64,000 nucleotides of DNA from Paeniglutamicibacter sulfureus (lineage in GTDB: Bacteria > Actinomycetota > Actinomycetes > Actinomycetales > Micrococcaceae), in NCBI RefSeq assembly GCF_039535115.1, contig NZ_BAAAWO010000001.1:2914001-2978000 (forward strand), in the 5' to 3' direction. A program made the translations under genes and the position numbers. The notes under the pieces are model-generated. The model was not told the DNA's origin. It saw nothing but the letters and a program-made list of their open reading frames with translations, and ran no database searches. This document shows positions 34,048 through 41,898 of the stretch, in pieces (within the stretch, counting starts at the first letter, position 1; each line of letters begins with the position of its first letter).

Positions 34048-35066
34048 TTGGAGTCATCCTTCGTGGTGGAGGGATCGCTCGGTGCAGGTGCAGCGGGACG
34101 CTTTTGGTTGCCGCGGGTCTTGAACAGGCTCGCGACGGTGGCCACGGTGATCGTGGCGGCAATAAAGAGCAGGGAGAAGGAGATCGGGATTTCGGGGATC
34201 CACAGGAGCGGCTGCCCGCCGTTGATGAAGGCAAGCTCATTGACGTGCAGTGCGTGGAAGACGAGCTTCACGCCAATGAACGCCAGGATGACGGCAAGGC
34301 CTTGGGAGAGGTAGACCAGTCGCTCCAGCAAGCCGCCGATGAGAAAGAACAGCTGGCGTAGCCCCATCAAGGCAAAGACGTTCGCCGTGAAGACGATGTA
34401 GGCCTGGTCGGTGAGCCCGTAGATGGCGGGGATCGAGTCGACAGCGAAGATCAAGTCGACGAACCCGATGGCGATGATGGTGAGCAGCATCGGGGTAACG
34501 AACCGCTTGCCGTCCTTCTTCACGGTGAGCTTGTCTTCGTGGTACTCATCGGTCACCGCCAAGTGGCGGCGTATGAAGCGCATGAACCGGTTGTTGGCCG
34601 GATCGCTTTCGTGGTTTGAGAATGCCTGCCGGTAGGCCAACAAGAGCAACAGGGCGCCGAAGACGTAGAAGATCCAGGACAAGTTCTCGATCAGCGCCGC
34701 GCCGACGGCAATGAAGATGCCACGCAGTACCAGCGCGATGATGATGCCTACCATCAGTACCTTCTGCTGGTAGATCTTCGGTACGGCGAACGCACCCATG
34801 ACCAGCAGGAAAACAAAGAGGTTGTCAATCGACAGTGCCTTTTCGGTAAGGTAACCGGCGAAATATTCGCCCCCGTATGTCCATCCCGAGAGCGTGCCGA
34901 TACCGACACCGAACAGCAGTGCGAGGCTGATGTAAAACACCGACCATCGGGCGGATTCACCGATGGACGGCTCGTGGGGCTTGCGCACGTGGACGAAGAA
35001 TTCGTAAACGAAGAAGACGATCGTCACGGCAATGGTGATGATCCAGATCAGGGGCGATACCTGCAT
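34044..35066 (-). CDS. TerC/Alx family membrane protein, probable manganese exporter
   Basis: 340 residues, 9-10 hydrophobic segments. Metal-site motifs of the family are present: TEKALSIDNLFVFLLVMGAF, GAALIENLSWIFYVFGALLL, and IAIGFVDLIFAVDSIPAIYG LT, with acidic residues inside membrane segments. TerC/Alx proteins export Mn(II), and some load metals into exported enzymes. ATG 35066 follows TTTGGAG. A yybP-ykoY-like riboswitch lies directly upstream, which ties expression to manganese. The broken small gene downstream overlaps by 4 bases. Confidence 0.9.
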   Translation of the reverse strand: MQVSPLIWIITIAVTIVFFVYEFFVHVRKPHEPSIGESARWSVFYISLALLFGVGIGTLSGWTYGGEYFAGYLTEKALSIDNLFVFLLVMGAFAVPKIYQQKVLMVGIIIALVLRGIFIAVGAALIENLSWIFYVFGALLLLLAYRQAFSNHESDPANNRFMRFIRRHLAVTDEYHEDKLTVKKDGKRFVTPMLLTIIAIGFVDLIFAVDSIPAIYGLTDQAYIVFTANVFALMGLRQLFFLIGGLLERLVYLSQGLAVILAFIGVKLVFHALHVNELAFINGGQPLLWIPEIPISFSLLFIAATITVATVASLFKTRGNQKRPAAPAPSDPSTTKDDSK

Positions 35067-35103
35067 GAGGGTACTCCAAAGGGATATTGCGTGGACATGA
35101 CGC

Positions 35104-35202
35104 CAAGGTCTCCTCCGCTCTGATCAGATCAGAACCGATGGCCCGGGATGCACCAATGCATACGTATTGACGGACCGATCGCGAACGGGAGTACTCCCCT
35201 TG
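35104..35202 (-). promoter_or_regulatory. yybP-ykoY-type manganese riboswitch leader
   Basis: On the minus strand the leader begins CAAGGGGAGTACTCCC and ends GGAGGAGACCTTGG. CAAGG (35202-35198) pairs with CCTTG (35108-35104) as the basal helix. The GGGGAGTA start and GAGACCTT end are the family hallmarks. It is positioned 38 bases before terC, the usual target. A Rfam covariance search would settle it. Confidence 0.75.
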
Positions 35203-35393
35203 ATACAAATCAGACTACAACATCGCCGACCGGTCGTTGATGCCATGAGTCCAAGATTCAGGATTTACCCAGCGAATTCCTGGCGACTGTGGAGCCTTCA
35301 CGACAGGCCAGTTGGGAGTCCACGATCCGGTTTTGGGCAGGTATTCGGGATTCCACCAGGACGCGGGTGGGGAACGGCGCTGGAGCATGCAGT

Positions 35394-35422
35394 GGGGTGG
35401 CCACCGAAATGATGGCCACCCC
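35394..35422 (-). terminator. Terminator of the CNNM/CBS gene pair
   Basis: GGGGTGGCCA and TGGCCACCCC, perfect 10-bp arms with loop CCGAAATGA, 14 bases past the stop. The stretch 35215-35390 shows no gene. Confidence 0.75.
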
Positions 35423-35435
35423 TCCGTTGCCGTGA

Positions 35436-36479
35436 CTAGAGTGCGGTGTTGCTGTCGTGGCGGATCTGCCCGACTAGTTCTTCCAGCATGTCCTCCAGGG
35501 TCACCATTCCGGTGATTGCTCCGGTTGCCGTGTCTCGCACCAGGGCGAGGTGGGCACCATTGCGTTGCATGGCCTGCAACGCCGGACGCACGGATTGGTC
35601 GGCCATGAATTCGGGCAAGGCCCGCACGACATCGTCTTCCAAGGGGAGGATGCGGGCCCCTGGGTCCAGTCCCAACACATCCTTGATGTGAACGTAACCC
35701 ACCGGGGCGCCGGTGGGATCGGTCAACGGGAAGCGCGAGAAGCCATGTGCGGCTGCTGCTTCGACATCTGCCGCACATACATCCCGCGGCAGCGTCTGGA
35801 CCCGGGCGAAGTCGATGGCCACCGAACCGATGGTGCGGGCATCGAAGCTCAAAGCCCCCATCAGCAGGCGTTCATCGTGGTGGTCAAGGAGTCCGCCTTC
35901 GCGGGATTCGGCGACCATGCTGGCCACTTCGTCCCGGGTGAAGGTACTGGCGACTTCATCCTTCGGGGTAACGCCCATACCGCGCAGCACCAAGTTGCCC
36001 ATGCTGTTCATCAGCCACAGGACAGGGCGCAGGATCTTCACCAGGACCACCATGCTTGGACCCAAGACCAGGGCCATCCGTTCGGGTCCGGCAAGGGCCA
36101 TGTTCTTGGGCACCATTTCCGCGAACACGACGTGCAGGTAGGTCACCAAGGCGAGTGCGATCGCATAGGACAGGGGGTCGATCCACGAGGCCGGGATGCC
36201 GATCGCCTCGAAGGGACCGGCCACCGCGTACTTCACCAATGGTTTGGTGACGTATCCCAGAGCAAGTGAACACACGGTGATGCCCAGCTGCGCGCCTGCC
36301 ATGACGAGGGAGACGTTTTCGATGGCCCATAACGCCATCTTGGCGCTGCGGCTCCCGCGTTCAGCCTGCGGTTCGATGATACTGCGGCGCGCGGAGATCA
36401 ACGCGAATTCTGCTCCCACAAAGTAGAAGTTCGCGGCCAGCAGCACGAGGGTGACAACGATTCCAACCACATCGCTCAT
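35436..36479 (-). CDS. Hemolysin C/CorC-type CNNM-CBS membrane protein, second copy
   Basis: 347 residues. The CNNM transmembrane domain (about 1-200) has NFYFVGAEFALISARRSIIE, GAQLGITVCSLALGYVTKP and HVVFAEMVPKNMALAGPERM. It is followed by a CBS pair with FSRFPLTDPTGAPVGYVHIK D and ITGMVTLEDMLEELVGQI. The CorC C-terminal domain is missing, unlike the partner gene. Related proteins bind Mg-ATP through CBS domains and affect magnesium efflux. It overlaps the upstream paralogue by 4 bases, so both are probably made together, possibly as a heteromer. Confidence 0.88.
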   Translation of the reverse strand: MSDVVGIVVTLVLLAANFYFVGAEFALISARRSIIEPQAERGSRSAKMALWAIENVSLVMAGAQLGITVCSLALGYVTKPLVKYAVAGPFEAIGIPASWIDPLSYAIALALVTYLHVVFAEMVPKNMALAGPERMALVLGPSMVVLVKILRPVLWLMNSMGNLVLRGMGVTPKDEVASTFTRDEVASMVAESREGGLLDHHDERLLMGALSFDARTIGSVAIDFARVQTLPRDVCAADVEAAAAHGFSRFPLTDPTGAPVGYVHIKDVLGLDPGARILPLEDDVVRALPEFMADQSVRPALQAMQRNGAHLALVRDTATGAITGMVTLEDMLEELVGQIRHDSNTAL

Positions 36480-37822
36480 CGGGTTTCCTCCAGGTCATCG
36501 AGTTCGGTGGCCACCACGTCCAAGGCGGCGATTCGCGCGCCTTGGACCTCATTGACAGTGAAGAGCAACTGTTTCCGCAGTTGGCCGGGCAATCCCGGTA
36601 CGACCAACGTGACAGCGTCCCCCCTGGAAGCTAAACGGCCCAGATGCAAGGTGACCAGACCGGCGAGGGTTTCGTAGTCGGAATTCTCCGGAATCTCGCA
36701 GCCGATCAGATCGTTGGCCTCATCCGGGCGCAGGGAGGCATCCAGGAGCCAGTGGTTCTCCGCGAGGATCTGAACGGTGTTTTCCTCGGGGTCATGCTCG
36801 TCGCGAACCTCGCCGACAATTTCCTCGACAAGATCCTCGAGGGTGATAAGCCCGGCGATATCACCGGTTTCATCAATCAGCACGGCCATTTGCATGCCGC
36901 CGCCGCGCAATTGATCCATCAGCTCATCCAATTCGATGGTGTCGGGAACCAGGATAGCTGTTTCAGCGTATGCGCCCACCGGGGTGGTGGAACGCCGGGC
37001 GTGGGGCACCCCCAAGAGGGTGCGGATATGTACGAGCCCGTCTGCTCGATGACCCTGGGCATCGAGCAGGGGGAACCGGGAATGACCGGATTCGGCGGCC
37101 AAGGCCAAGATGCTGTCGACGGATTGGTCGGCGGTGACCGAAACCATCCGGGTTCGCGGAGTCATGACATCATGTGCACGGCGGTTGCCAAAGGCCACGG
37201 TGCGCCGGAGCATTTCCGCCGTTTCCGACGGCAGCACCCCTTCACGCGCCGAGTGGCCGACCAATGCCACCAGTTCTTCGGCCGACCGTGCCGATGCCAG
37301 CTCTTCCTTTGGCTCGATGCCGAAACGGCGCACGATCCAGTTGGCGTTGCCGTTGAAGAAATACAGAAGGGGCCGGGTCACGACGCTGAACCCGCGCTGG
37401 AAACCCACCACGGCCTTAGCCGTGGCGAAGGGCTTGGCGATGGCGAGGTTCTTGGGGACCAACTCACCAAAGACCATGGTCAAGATGGTGGCGATGACCA
37501 ACGCCAGCGCGATGGAAATCGATCGAGCCGCCGTTTCGGGCATCCCGGCGGACTGCAGTGGTCCAACGACCAGCGCCGCGATGGCGGGCTCGGCAAGAAA
37601 GCCGATGCCCAGGTTGGTCAGGGTGATGCCCAGTTGGGCGCCGGAGAGCTGGGTCGAGAGGGTACCCATCCCCCTGAGCACACCGACTGCACGCTTGTCA
37701 CCGGCGTCAGCGGCCGCCTTGACTTCATTTCGGCTGACCGTGATCAGGGAAAATTCCGCGGCGACGAACAGGCCACATCCGAAGATCAGGATGATGGCCA
37801 GAAGCAGTGATATCCACTCCAT
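36476..37822 (-). CDS. Hemolysin C/CorC-type CNNM-CBS membrane protein, first copy
   Basis: 448 residues in three parts. The CNNM membrane domain has GCGLFVAAEFSLITVSRNEV, GAQLGITLTNLGIGFLAEPA and MVFGELVPKNLAIAKP. The CBS pair has SRFPLLDAQGHRADGLVHIR T and IAGLITLEDLVEEIVGEVRD E. A CorC/HlyC transporter-associated domain spans about 345-430. This is the full-length form. ATG 37822 lies behind AGCAGGGGG, which can be locked into a hairpin with the leader. It is first in a two-gene operon. Probable divalent cation (Mg/Co) handling. Confidence 0.88.
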   Translation of the reverse strand: MEWISLLLAIILIFGCGLFVAAEFSLITVSRNEVKAAADAGDKRAVGVLRGMGTLSTQLSGAQLGITLTNLGIGFLAEPAIAALVVGPLQSAGMPETAARSISIALALVIATILTMVFGELVPKNLAIAKPFATAKAVVGFQRGFSVVTRPLLYFFNGNANWIVRRFGIEPKEELASARSAEELVALVGHSAREGVLPSETAEMLRRTVAFGNRRAHDVMTPRTRMVSVTADQSVDSILALAAESGHSRFPLLDAQGHRADGLVHIRTLLGVPHARRSTTPVGAYAETAILVPDTIELDELMDQLRGGGMQMAVLIDETGDIAGLITLEDLVEEIVGEVRDEHDPEENTVQILAENHWLLDASLRPDEANDLIGCEIPENSDYETLAGLVTLHLGRLASRGDAVTLVVPGLPGQLRKQLLFTVNEVQGARIAALDVVATELDDLEETR

Positions 37823-37831
37823 CTATTTGCA

Positions 37832-37877
37832 CCCCCTGCTGTGATGCATCCCTGGGGCGTGCTTGCCCAGCAGAGGG
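37832..37877 (-). promoter_or_regulatory. Leader hairpin sequestering the ribosome binding site
   Basis: CCCCCTGCTG (37832-37841) faces CAGCAGAGGG (37868-37877), 10 bases with one G-U type pair. In the minus-strand RNA one arm is the ribosome binding site of the CNNM gene. GGCCG/CGGCC pairs further upstream. The form suggests translational control, perhaps by a metal; no known riboswitch class was recognised. The remaining bases to 38269 show no gene. Confidence 0.45.
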
Positions 37878-38272
37878 CTTGGACTGTGATATTGACTGCC
37901 GCTTGGAGAGTCCATCATTCCTTTCTGGCCGGAGTATCTTCCTACGGCCTAAATACTTCGACTGATTATCCAGCAGACCAGGATCACTTTCGGAAGGAAG
38001 CGGACCTTATTCGCCAAATATCCCACGTTTTCACAGCATATACACATCTCTATCCTGATACGCACCTCCTGCACACCTTCAGATTCAGCCGGATTGGGTG
38101 CCGCGACCATGGATCCCCCAGCGCGACACTCGAGCAACAGAAATCCAGCATCAAAAAACATTGAAATTCCACGGATGTAGGATTCCCACGAGCCCCGCCC
38201 GAGATAATGCATAACCGGTGAAGGTGGAGCAAACGCTACTCTCAAGTCCTGCCATCGCATCTGGTCGGGTGT

Positions 38273-38821
38273 GCCCGCGTCTCCACGAACCAACAAGACC
38301 TCGCCGCCCAACAAGCCGGGCTCAGGGCACTCGGCGTGCCCGACGATCTGGTCTACGTCGACCACGGGCTCACCGGGCGCAACCGCGAACGCCCCGGCCT
38401 CCAGCAGGCCCTTGCCGCCTGCCGGGCCGGGGACACCCTGGTGGTCACCAAGCTCGACCGCCTCGCCCGCTCCCTGCCCGACGCGAGCGACATCGTCGAG
38501 GACCTCACCAAGCGCCACATCAAGCTGAGGCTGGGTGGGAACGTCCACGACCCCACCGACCCCGTCGGCCGGCTCCTGTTCAACGTCCTGGCCATGGTCG
38601 CCGAGTTCGAGTCCGACCTCATCCGCGCCCGCACTCGCGAAGGCATGCAGATGGCCAAGGCCAAGGGCAGGCTCCGCGGCAAGCAGCCCAAGCTCTCCCC
38701 CGCCCAGGAAAAACACCTCGTCGCCCTCCACCACAGTGGAAAGCACACCAGCGCGGAAATCGCCGAGCTCTTCGGGGTCGTCGGCAGCACGGTTTACCGG
38801 ATTGTTCAGCGGTCGATGTAA
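38273..38821 (+). pseudogene. Serine recombinase (resolvase) lacking a proper start
   Basis: From 38273 the frame reads ARVSTNQQDLAAQQAGLRAL GVPDDLVYVDHGLTGRNRER PGL, then TLVVTKLDRLARS, FNVLAMVAEFESDLIRARTR EG and a C-terminal HTH SPAQEKHLVALHHSGKHTSA EIAELFGVVGSTVYRIV. This is a Tn3-type resolvase with the catalytic Ser in ARVST. No start codon exists in frame before ARVST; the first is GTG 38336, which would omit the catalytic Ser. The 5' end has been lost or altered, so the protein is probably inactive. Confidence 0.75.
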
Positions 38822-38931
38822 CCGCGATCGCCTTTCCCTCCGCGTCGAGAGCTAGAGTTATCCCGCCAGCCCAAATTACTAAGAGCTATCTGGAAAAGAA
38901 CAAAGTCGTCCCGTTGAAAGAGGGCCTTCGT

Positions 38932-39072
38932 ATGAACGATCCCAGCAAAGAGCGCATAACCGTCCTGCTTGGCGCGGGAGCTTCAGTGAATGCTGGAATT
39001 CCTGCTTCCGTCGATCTTACGAAGAAGATTGTGGAAACAATCGATACAGCTCAAACGCGGGCTATTCAATGA
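38932..39072 (+). pseudogene. N-terminal fragment of a SIR2-domain protein
   Basis: ATG 38932 reads MNDPSKERITVLLGAGASVN AGIPASVDLTKKIVETIDTA and stops at 39072. The LLGAGASVNAGIPASVDLTK opening is the NAD-binding loop of SIR2-family NADase proteins used in several anti-phage systems. Only 46 codons survive. The frame ends at a junction that overlaps a C-terminal fragment of the same kind of protein, so an internal deletion removed the middle. Confidence 0.6.
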
Positions 39073-39245
39073 GAGACGACCATATCAATGCTGCTATTAG
39101 ACGTTGGATCAACAGTGCCCACGATCCCAGGCTCTCGATAATTGATCCCTATCCACCTGGCTTCACTGGGCACAACAACCAACGCAAAAAATTCTATGTT
39201 GACGTTCTCAGAACAATTCACGAATTCGATTCTTCGACTGGGCAA
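39069..39245 (+). pseudogene. C-terminal fragment of a SIR2-domain protein
   Basis: Reads MRDDHINAAIRRWINSAHDP RLSIIDPYPPG, then RKKFYVDVLRTIHEF. The YSFRDxHINxxIRRWLNS..RLxIIDP pattern closes the Rossmann fold of SIR2-like defence proteins. The upstream 38932-39072 piece is its N-terminus in another frame. After about 39245 the sequence turns into an IS5 transposase relic. It is dead, but shows that a defence island stood here. Confidence 0.55.
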
Positions 39246-39286
39246 CACCGGCTCAAATCAGGTCATCAGTTTCTCGGAACTTTTGC

Positions 39287-39454
39287 CGCAGATGGACTGT
39301 CCTCGAACGCAGCTTCAATGCCCTGAAGCAATGGCGCGGCGTGGCGACCCGGTACGACATGCTCTCGCTGACGTGCCGGTCGGCGGTCGTGCTACATGCC
39401 GTGCTCATCTGGAGCACCGCCATCAAAAAATCACGATTAGGAGACGCGCCCTAG
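39287..39454 (+). mobile_element. IS5-family transposase C-terminal relic
   Basis: From 39287 the frame reads RRWTVLERSFNALKQWRGVA TRYDMLSLTCRSAVVLHAVL IWSTAIKKSRLGDAP and stops. The conserved tail with ERSFNxLKQWRGxATRYDKL (the E of the DDE triad lies here) is that of IS5-group transposases. About 55 of some 270 residues remain. It cuts into the SIR2 relic and its stop abuts the DUF998 gene end. Confidence 0.7.
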
Positions 39455-40209
39455 GAACCGACATTCCGCTGTCCACCCTGGACCGTCGTTCCCGCAGACG
39501 GAGGAGCCTGCCCGGAAATCGCCGTGCTGGCAGGAGGAATCGGCCCGCTCCGCCGGGACAAGCGCCTGATGGCATTGCACACCAGTACCCATCCGAGGAC
39601 TCCGGCCAGGCAGACCCGCTCGGCAAGCCCGAGCAGATTTTGCCCACTGACGGCCGTCAAACCCAGTGACGCGAATCCGGCCGTAGCCAGTGCCGCAAAA
39701 AAGACGATGGTCGGGTAGGCACTTCTAAACCCAGGGCCCGAACGCATCCACTTCGTCAGCACCCAAATTCCTACCAGTGCCGCCAAGAAACCCGTGCCGG
39801 CAACGTAGAGATGAACGGTGCCGGCAACCGTCGCCGGACTCAGGCCGGACTCGACGCCAACATCGGTCGGGAAAAAGGCCAAAACCGCCGAACACAGGTC
39901 CCCGATACCCAAGAACAGAGTCCCTGTGCGCCGAAGCCTCGAAACCCGGCCGACCCGGTTTATGGCTGCAATGACGCACATGGTGGTGACGGCCCGGCCG
40001 AGGAAATTCAGATTCATGATCCACCCGAACGGACCAACCGCCAGGTTGCTTTCGGCGTCACTGACCACGCTGTAGTGCGGGGGCAGAAACTGGAGCACCA
40101 CGTCGACAAGGACGTAGACGGCGACGCCGACCATGGCTGCGACGGCAAACCTCCGTCGGGCAGTGTCCGGGCTCTGCGGGATCATTGCCCAAGCTTCCCA
40201 CATTGGCAT
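39451..40209 (-). CDS. DUF998 domain membrane protein
   Basis: 252 residues with six hydrophobic segments: FAVAAMVGVAVYVLVDVVLQ, FGWIMNLNFLGRAVTTMCVI A, TLFLGIGDLCSAVLAFFPTD, TVHLYVAGTGFLAALVGIWV L, IVFFAALATAGFASLGL and LAERVCLAGVLGWVLVCNAI. The HxxxA/FPTD layout is that of DUF998 proteins, whose role is unknown. ATG 40209 is preferred; the frame upstream is not family-like. The last 30 residues are a loose Ser/Pro tail. Confidence 0.7.
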   Translation of the reverse strand: MPMWEAWAMIPQSPDTARRRFAVAAMVGVAVYVLVDVVLQFLPPHYSVVSDAESNLAVGPFGWIMNLNFLGRAVTTMCVIAAINRVGRVSRLRRTGTLFLGIGDLCSAVLAFFPTDVGVESGLSPATVAGTVHLYVAGTGFLAALVGIWVLTKWMRSGPGFRSAYPTIVFFAALATAGFASLGLTAVSGQNLLGLAERVCLAGVLGWVLVCNAIRRLSRRSGPIPPASTAISGQAPPSAGTTVQGGQRNVGS

Positions 40210-40379
40210 GTCAGCTTTTTCCGCACGGCTCCGATACCGTGGAACGGACAAGGAAAACACGAAAATGCTCCCCGGAAACAGAGGTTTTCTTGTGAGGCAA
40301 CACATCGATCCACAACTAGGTCTTTTAAGGGTCACCACAACCCTTGAATCCGGGTCGCCGCGGTGTTGCACTAAATGTC

Positions 40380-41489
40380 ATGGACAACGACGCACGCACC
40401 ATCCTTGCCATCGGGACCAAGAAGGGCCTCTGGCTGGCCGAAAGCACAGACCGCGAAAACTGGAATCTCACGGGGCCCCACTTCGCCAACCTCGAGGTTC
40501 CCTCCGTGGCCATCGACACCCGGGACGGCAAGACCCGTATCCTGGCCGGGGTCAACGACTGGCACTGGGGACCCACTGTCGTCTACAGCGGCGACGCCGG
40601 CGCAACCTGGTCCGAACCCGAGCAAGGTGCCATCAAGTTTCCCGCGGACACCGACACCGCATTGGCGCGGATCTGGCACCTGCGCCCCGACACCGCCGAT
40701 CGTCCCGGTGTCGTGTGGGCCGGGTGCGAACCGATCTCGGTCTTCAAGTCCACGGACTCCGGGGAAAACTTTGAACTGAACCGCGGCCTGTGGGACCACC
40801 CGCACCGCAGCGAATGGGGTGCCGGCTTCGGCGGGGCGGCGGTGCACAGCATCGTGCCCAATGTCGTGGACGAAAACGTCGTCCACGCGGCCATGAGCAC
40901 CGGCGGGGTGTATCGCAGCACCGATGGCGGCGACTCCTGGGAACCCCGGAACAAGGGCATCAAGGCGGACTTCTTCCCGGAACCCTTCCCCGAGTTCGGC
41001 CAGTGCGTCCACCACATCACCGCGGATGCCGAAAACCCTAACCGGCTCTACGCCCAAAACCACGGCGGTGTTTACCGGAGTGACGATTCCGGCGATGAAT
41101 GGAACAGCATCGCCGATGGCCTACCGGCGGAATTCGGCTTTGTCTTCCTGTCCCACCCGCGCACCGGCGGCAGCGTGTGGACCATTCCGCTCAAGGGCGC
41201 CGAGGAACGCAACCCGGTGGGCGGAAGGCTCTCCGTCTTCCACTCCACGGACGCCGGGGACACCTGGAACGAGCAACACGCCGGATTGCCCGATGCCGAC
41301 TGGAACGCAGTGCTGCGCGACGCGGCGGCGGTGGACGATCACCCCGAAACCGTGGGCGTCTACTTCGGCACCCGCGGCGGAGAGGTCTTCGCCAGCAACG
41401 ACGAGGGCGCGCACTTTGTCACGGTGGCCCAACGCCTGCCCGATGTGCTCAGCGTCCGGGCCGCCCAGGTCAACGGTGCGGGGAAATGA
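40380..41489 (+). CDS. Sialidase-like/BNR-repeat beta-propeller protein
   Basis: 369 residues built from BNR/Asp-box blades: VVYSGDAGATWSEPEQ, SVFKSTDSGENFELNR, VYRSTDGGDSWEPRNKG, VYRSDDSGDEWNSIADGLP, VFHSTDAGDTWNEQHAGLP and VFASNDEGAHFVTVAQRLPD. Each has the S-x-D-x-G-x-x-W box. No signal peptide is present, so it is cytosolic and unlikely to be a secreted sialidase. The TGA overlaps the ATG of a MoaD-like gene. This pairing recurs in actinobacteria, as far as I recall, but the function of the pair is not known to me. Confidence 0.82.
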   Translation: MDNDARTILAIGTKKGLWLAESTDRENWNLTGPHFANLEVPSVAIDTRDGKTRILAGVNDWHWGPTVVYSGDAGATWSEPEQGAIKFPADTDTALARIWHLRPDTADRPGVVWAGCEPISVFKSTDSGENFELNRGLWDHPHRSEWGAGFGGAAVHSIVPNVVDENVVHAAMSTGGVYRSTDGGDSWEPRNKGIKADFFPEPFPEFGQCVHHITADAENPNRLYAQNHGGVYRSDDSGDEWNSIADGLPAEFGFVFLSHPRTGGSVWTIPLKGAEERNPVGGRLSVFHSTDAGDTWNEQHAGLPDADWNAVLRDAAAVDDHPETVGVYFGTRGGEVFASNDEGAHFVTVAQRLPDVLSVRAAQVNGAGK

Positions 41490-41773
41490 CGGACATTACC
41501 GTCGAAGTGCCCTCGGTGCTGGCTTCCACGCTTGAGGGCCAACGCAGCCTGCAGGTCCCGCTGCCCGAGGACGGCACGGTGGGTGGGATCCTGGATGCGC
41601 TCGGCGAGAAATACCCGCTCTTTGGACGGCGGGTGCGCGACGAACGCGGCGAGGTGCGCCGCTTCGTGAACGTCTTCGTCGGGCCGGACAATATCCGCAC
41701 CCTTGAGGGCCTGGGCTCGCCGGTGCGGGAGGGGCAGAGCGTGCTGATTATGCAATCGGTGGCTGGCGGCTAG
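41486..41773 (+). CDS. MoaD/ThiS-type ubiquitin-like protein
   Basis: 95 residues of beta-grasp fold: TDITVEVPSVLASTLEGQRS, DGTVGGILDALGEKYPLFGR RV, RRFVNVFVGPDNIRTLEGLG and a C-terminal SVLIMQSVAGG ending in the Gly-Gly that is activated in sulfur carriers. It starts at ATG 41486 inside the stop of the propeller gene (ATGA), so the two are translated together. A MoaD or ThiS role would need an E1-like partner, and none is adjacent; it could serve as a carrier or modifier for something else. Confidence 0.82.
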   Translation: MTDITVEVPSVLASTLEGQRSLQVPLPEDGTVGGILDALGEKYPLFGRRVRDERGEVRRFVNVFVGPDNIRTLEGLGSPVREGQSVLIMQSVAGG

Positions 41774-41898
41774 CGGAGGATCACCCGGGCCCGACGGGGC
41801 AAGCACCGCGAGTCCCGCGCCGTGGTGCAGGGCGCGGCACCCGGGGCAGGGCGGGTCGCGGGGGTGCCGAAAAGCGCCCCCGGCACTACGCTGAAGAC

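Noticed and set aside
35215..35390. Trp/Pro-rich minus-strand frame upstream of terC
   Set aside because: It has no start and fits no family; probably chance reading.
37841..38164. 107-codon plus-strand frame after the CNNM operon start
   Set aside because: It covers the leader hairpin, lacks a ribosome binding site and has non-coding composition.
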